The notes below the pieces were generated by a model. That model had not been told where the DNA came from, did no database searches, and saw nothing but the letters and a program-made list of their open reading frames with translations. A program made the position numbers and the translations under genes. A DNA stretch of 64,000 bases. It comes from Kaistella flava (ex Peng et al. 2021) (lineage in GTDB: Bacteria > Bacteroidota > Bacteroidia > Flavobacteriales > Weeksellaceae). The stretch is taken from NCBI RefSeq assembly GCF_015191005.1, contig NZ_CP040442.1, positions 2,356,001 to 2,420,000 on the forward strand. The letters are read 5' to 3'. Below are positions 62,147 to 64,000 of this stretch, piece by piece (positions within the stretch are counted from its first letter, which is position 1; the number at the start of each line of letters is the position of its first letter).

Positions 62147-64000
62147 GTGAATATTTACCAAAGGATTTTAAAATATATCGGAATCTTCATCGCCTTTTTA
62201 TTGGTGCTGGTGATTGCGCTCGTCTTAAGTTTACAATTACCATCGGTCCAAAATTTTGCCAAAGGAAAACTGGTGAATTATCTGGAGGAAAAAATCAAGA
62301 CGAAAGTTAGTTTAGACCGCGTTTACATCGGCTTCCCAAACAGTTTAGTAATGGAAAACTTTTATTTACAAGGTCAAACAGTGGACACGCTGCTCTTCGC
62401 CAGAAAATTAGATGTTGGTTTAAATATTCCAAAACTTTTAAATAACACGGCAGATATTACTTCGATTGATTTAGAAGGTGTCAAAGCAAATGTCGTTCGC
62501 AACGAAAACGGCACTTTTAATTTCGATTATATCATCAATGCTTTTGCAACAAAAGATAAAGAGCAAACGCCTTCCAAACCATTTATTATTTCTTTGGATA
62601 AAATTAAATTAAAGGATATTGGGATTTCATTTATTGATGATCAATCTCGAAATGACATTAATCTTTATTTTAAATCTTTTGATACGAGCGTTAAAACTTT
62701 TGATTTAGAAAAGAACAATTACGCGGTCAATGACATCAATATGGATGGACTTCGTCTAAAACTGAAACAAGATTTAGTAGAAGAAGTGGCCAAGAAAGTT
62801 GGAGAAAAAGTGGATTCTCTGAAGAAGCAAAGTCCTTTAAAATTAGGTTTAAATAAAATTAAATTAACCAACTTCAATATCGATTACGGAGATGATAATA
62901 CCAAAACTTTTGGTAAAATAATATTTAAAGAACTCAGCACGAAAGTCAATCAACTCGATTTAGAGAACAGTAATTTCGAGATTGATAATCTTTATTTAAA
63001 AGGAGCAGATATCAATGCCAAATTATTCCTGCCAACCCAAAATGCCAATCCAAAAAAGGAAGAAAACTCTTCAACTTCAACTACCGAAAAATCATTAGCG
63101 CTTTTACTGAATAAATTAGTTTTAGACGATGTAAAAGTCGTTTACGATAATACCGCAATTGCTCCAACCAGAAGCGGAATGGATTTCAATCATCTCAATT
63201 TTTCAAAAATGAATCTGGAACTTTCTGATTTTAAAATGAAAGACGGAACATTTGCCGGAAATGTAAAATCAGCAGAAATAAAAGAAAAGCGCGGTTTGGA
63301 TATTCAGAAATTCAAAACCGATTTCGTGTTTGAAGATAAGCAAGCGTATTTGAAAGATTTGTATTTACAAACTCCTAAAACGATTTTGCGTGATGAAGTT
63401 GTTTTAAATTATAATTCGATTGAACAACTTTCAGCGAATCCTGGCGCAGTGAAAATTTCTGCTAATATTCAAAAATCCAAAGTTGGGTTTTCAGATATAT
63501 TAATGCTCGTTCCAACTTTAAGAAACACAGTTCCTTTTAATAAATATCCGAATGCCATTCTTAATGTTGACGCAAGGTTAAAAGGAACATTGAATGATTT
63601 AATCATTCAAAATCTTCAACTTTCAGGAATAGACCAGTTGAAAGTTCAGGCTTCAGGAACGGTTAAAAACGCAATGAATCCGAAGAATTTATATTACGAT
63701 CTAAATGTTCGTGAACTTTCTTCATCTGCAAAAACCATTTATAATTTAGTTCCGAAAAATACGATCCCTACTAATATTACGCTTCCTTCTCATTTCAAAA
63801 TTGCAGGAACCGCAAAAGGAACGACTCAAATTATCAATACGAATTTGGTGGTAACTTCCACCTTAGGAAATGCCGGAATTCGCGCGTCGGTTGATATGAA
63901 ACGGAAAAATCAAGAACGTTATGATGTTAAAGCAAACCTGCAAAATTTACAAATCGGAAAGATTATTCAGAATAAAGATCTAGGTTCCATCATTGGACAA
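62147..64000 (+). CDS. TamB/AsmA-like envelope protein (partial)
   Basis: Runs off the right edge: 618 codons from GTG 62147. An N-terminal membrane helix (YIGIFIAFLLVLVIALVLSL) is followed by the AsmA/TamB start motif (SVQNFAKGKLVNYLEEKIKT, then LDVGLNIPKLLNNTADITSI) and long repeats of beta strands with lysine and asparagine. Whole TamB proteins in Bacteroidota reach about 1,500 residues and help insert outer-membrane proteins and move phospholipid between membranes. The C-terminal DUF490 domain is outside the window. Confidence 0.88.
   Translation, partial: MNIYQRILKYIGIFIAFLLVLVIALVLSLQLPSVQNFAKGKLVNYLEEKIKTKVSLDRVYIGFPNSLVMENFYLQGQTVDTLLFARKLDVGLNIPKLLNNTADITSIDLEGVKANVVRNENGTFNFDYIINAFATKDKEQTPSKPFIISLDKIKLKDIGISFIDDQSRNDINLYFKSFDTSVKTFDLEKNNYAVNDINMDGLRLKLKQDLVEEVAKKVGEKVDSLKKQSPLKLGLNKIKLTNFNIDYGDDNTKTFGKIIFKELSTKVNQLDLENSNFEIDNLYLKGADINAKLFLPTQNANPKKEENSSTSTTEKSLALLLNKLVLDDVKVVYDNTAIAPTRSGMDFNHLNFSKMNLELSDFKMKDGTFAGNVKSAEIKEKRGLDIQKFKTDFVFEDKQAYLKDLYLQTPKTILRDEVVLNYNSIEQLSANPGAVKISANIQKSKVGFSDILMLVPTLRNTVPFNKYPNAILNVDARLKGTLNDLIIQNLQLSGIDQLKVQASGTVKNAMNPKNLYYDLNVRELSSSAKTIYNLVPKNTIPTNITLPSHFKIAGTAKGTTQIINTNLVVTSTLGNAGIRASVDMKRKNQERYDVKANLQNLQIGKIIQNKDLGSIIGQ

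Overview
The window looks like a chromosomal segment from a member of the Flavobacteriia, most likely Weeksellaceae (Chryseobacterium/Kaistella-like). The evidence is low GC, TAnnTTTG promoter -7 boxes, a protein with a C-terminal type IX secretion sorting domain, outer-membrane proteins of Bacteroidota type, and many long A/T-flanked terminator hairpins. Most genes are housekeeping. I see no prophage, integrase, transposase, tRNA or CRISPR array.

Layout. 1-2147: a minus-strand methionine/threonine branch unit, with a SAM-I riboswitch ahead of metX and a homoserine dehydrogenase that runs off the left edge. 2262-5376: a GH63-type glucosidase and an OsmC-family protein, convergent. 5458-12789: a conserved membrane/AAA cluster (DUF58, MoxR, DUF4350, DUF4129, a membrane protein, SpoIIM) facing an RDD protein across 22 bp. 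12975-24607: a small GNAT, agmatinase and arginine decarboxylase (the agmatine route to putrescine), hydrolases, a HAD phosphatase, thiamine diphosphokinase, cobalamin adenosyltransferase, ribokinase, a DUF4241 protein and ValS. 24735-33805: a DUF1573 protein, a PPK2 gene broken by an in-frame amber codon, the RNase P RNA, MscS, a secreted LRR protein, Dps, PncB, RmuC and an rRNA/tRNA methyltransferase. 33861-36580: small lipoproteins, a membrane protein with a Bacteroidota-type N-terminal domain, and 5-formyl-THF cyclo-ligase. 36638-39515: a tRNA wobble-uridine hydroxylation unit (TrhO, TrhP, ferredoxin). 39866-46083: a DUF4142 lipoprotein, a dicarboxylate/amino-acid symporter, a large TonB-receptor-like barrel flanked by matching intergenic repeats, and BON and SH3 proteins. 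46241-64000: AlkB, a CocE/NonD hydrolase, YebC, an OmpA-family protein, SmpB, an ABC-F ATPase, two ferritin-like proteins, RecJ, a GNAT-like protein, a KefF/KefC-type pair, a hydrolase, AroQ and the start of a TamB/AsmA-like protein.

The points most worth following are: TrhO carrying an extra C-terminal domain homologous to that of the adjacent TrhP, with a ferredoxin next door; the ABC-F protein in which one composite ATP site is doubly degenerate; the amber codon in PPK2; the MoxR/SpoIIM/RDD membrane cluster; and a family of intergenic elements (Flavo-1-like by memory) that sit just beyond minus-strand terminators, two copies of which bracket the barrel gene.

All functional calls come from reading the sequence and recalling families; no search was run. 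Several starts were moved to internal codons where promoter boxes, signal peptides or family N-termini argued for it.
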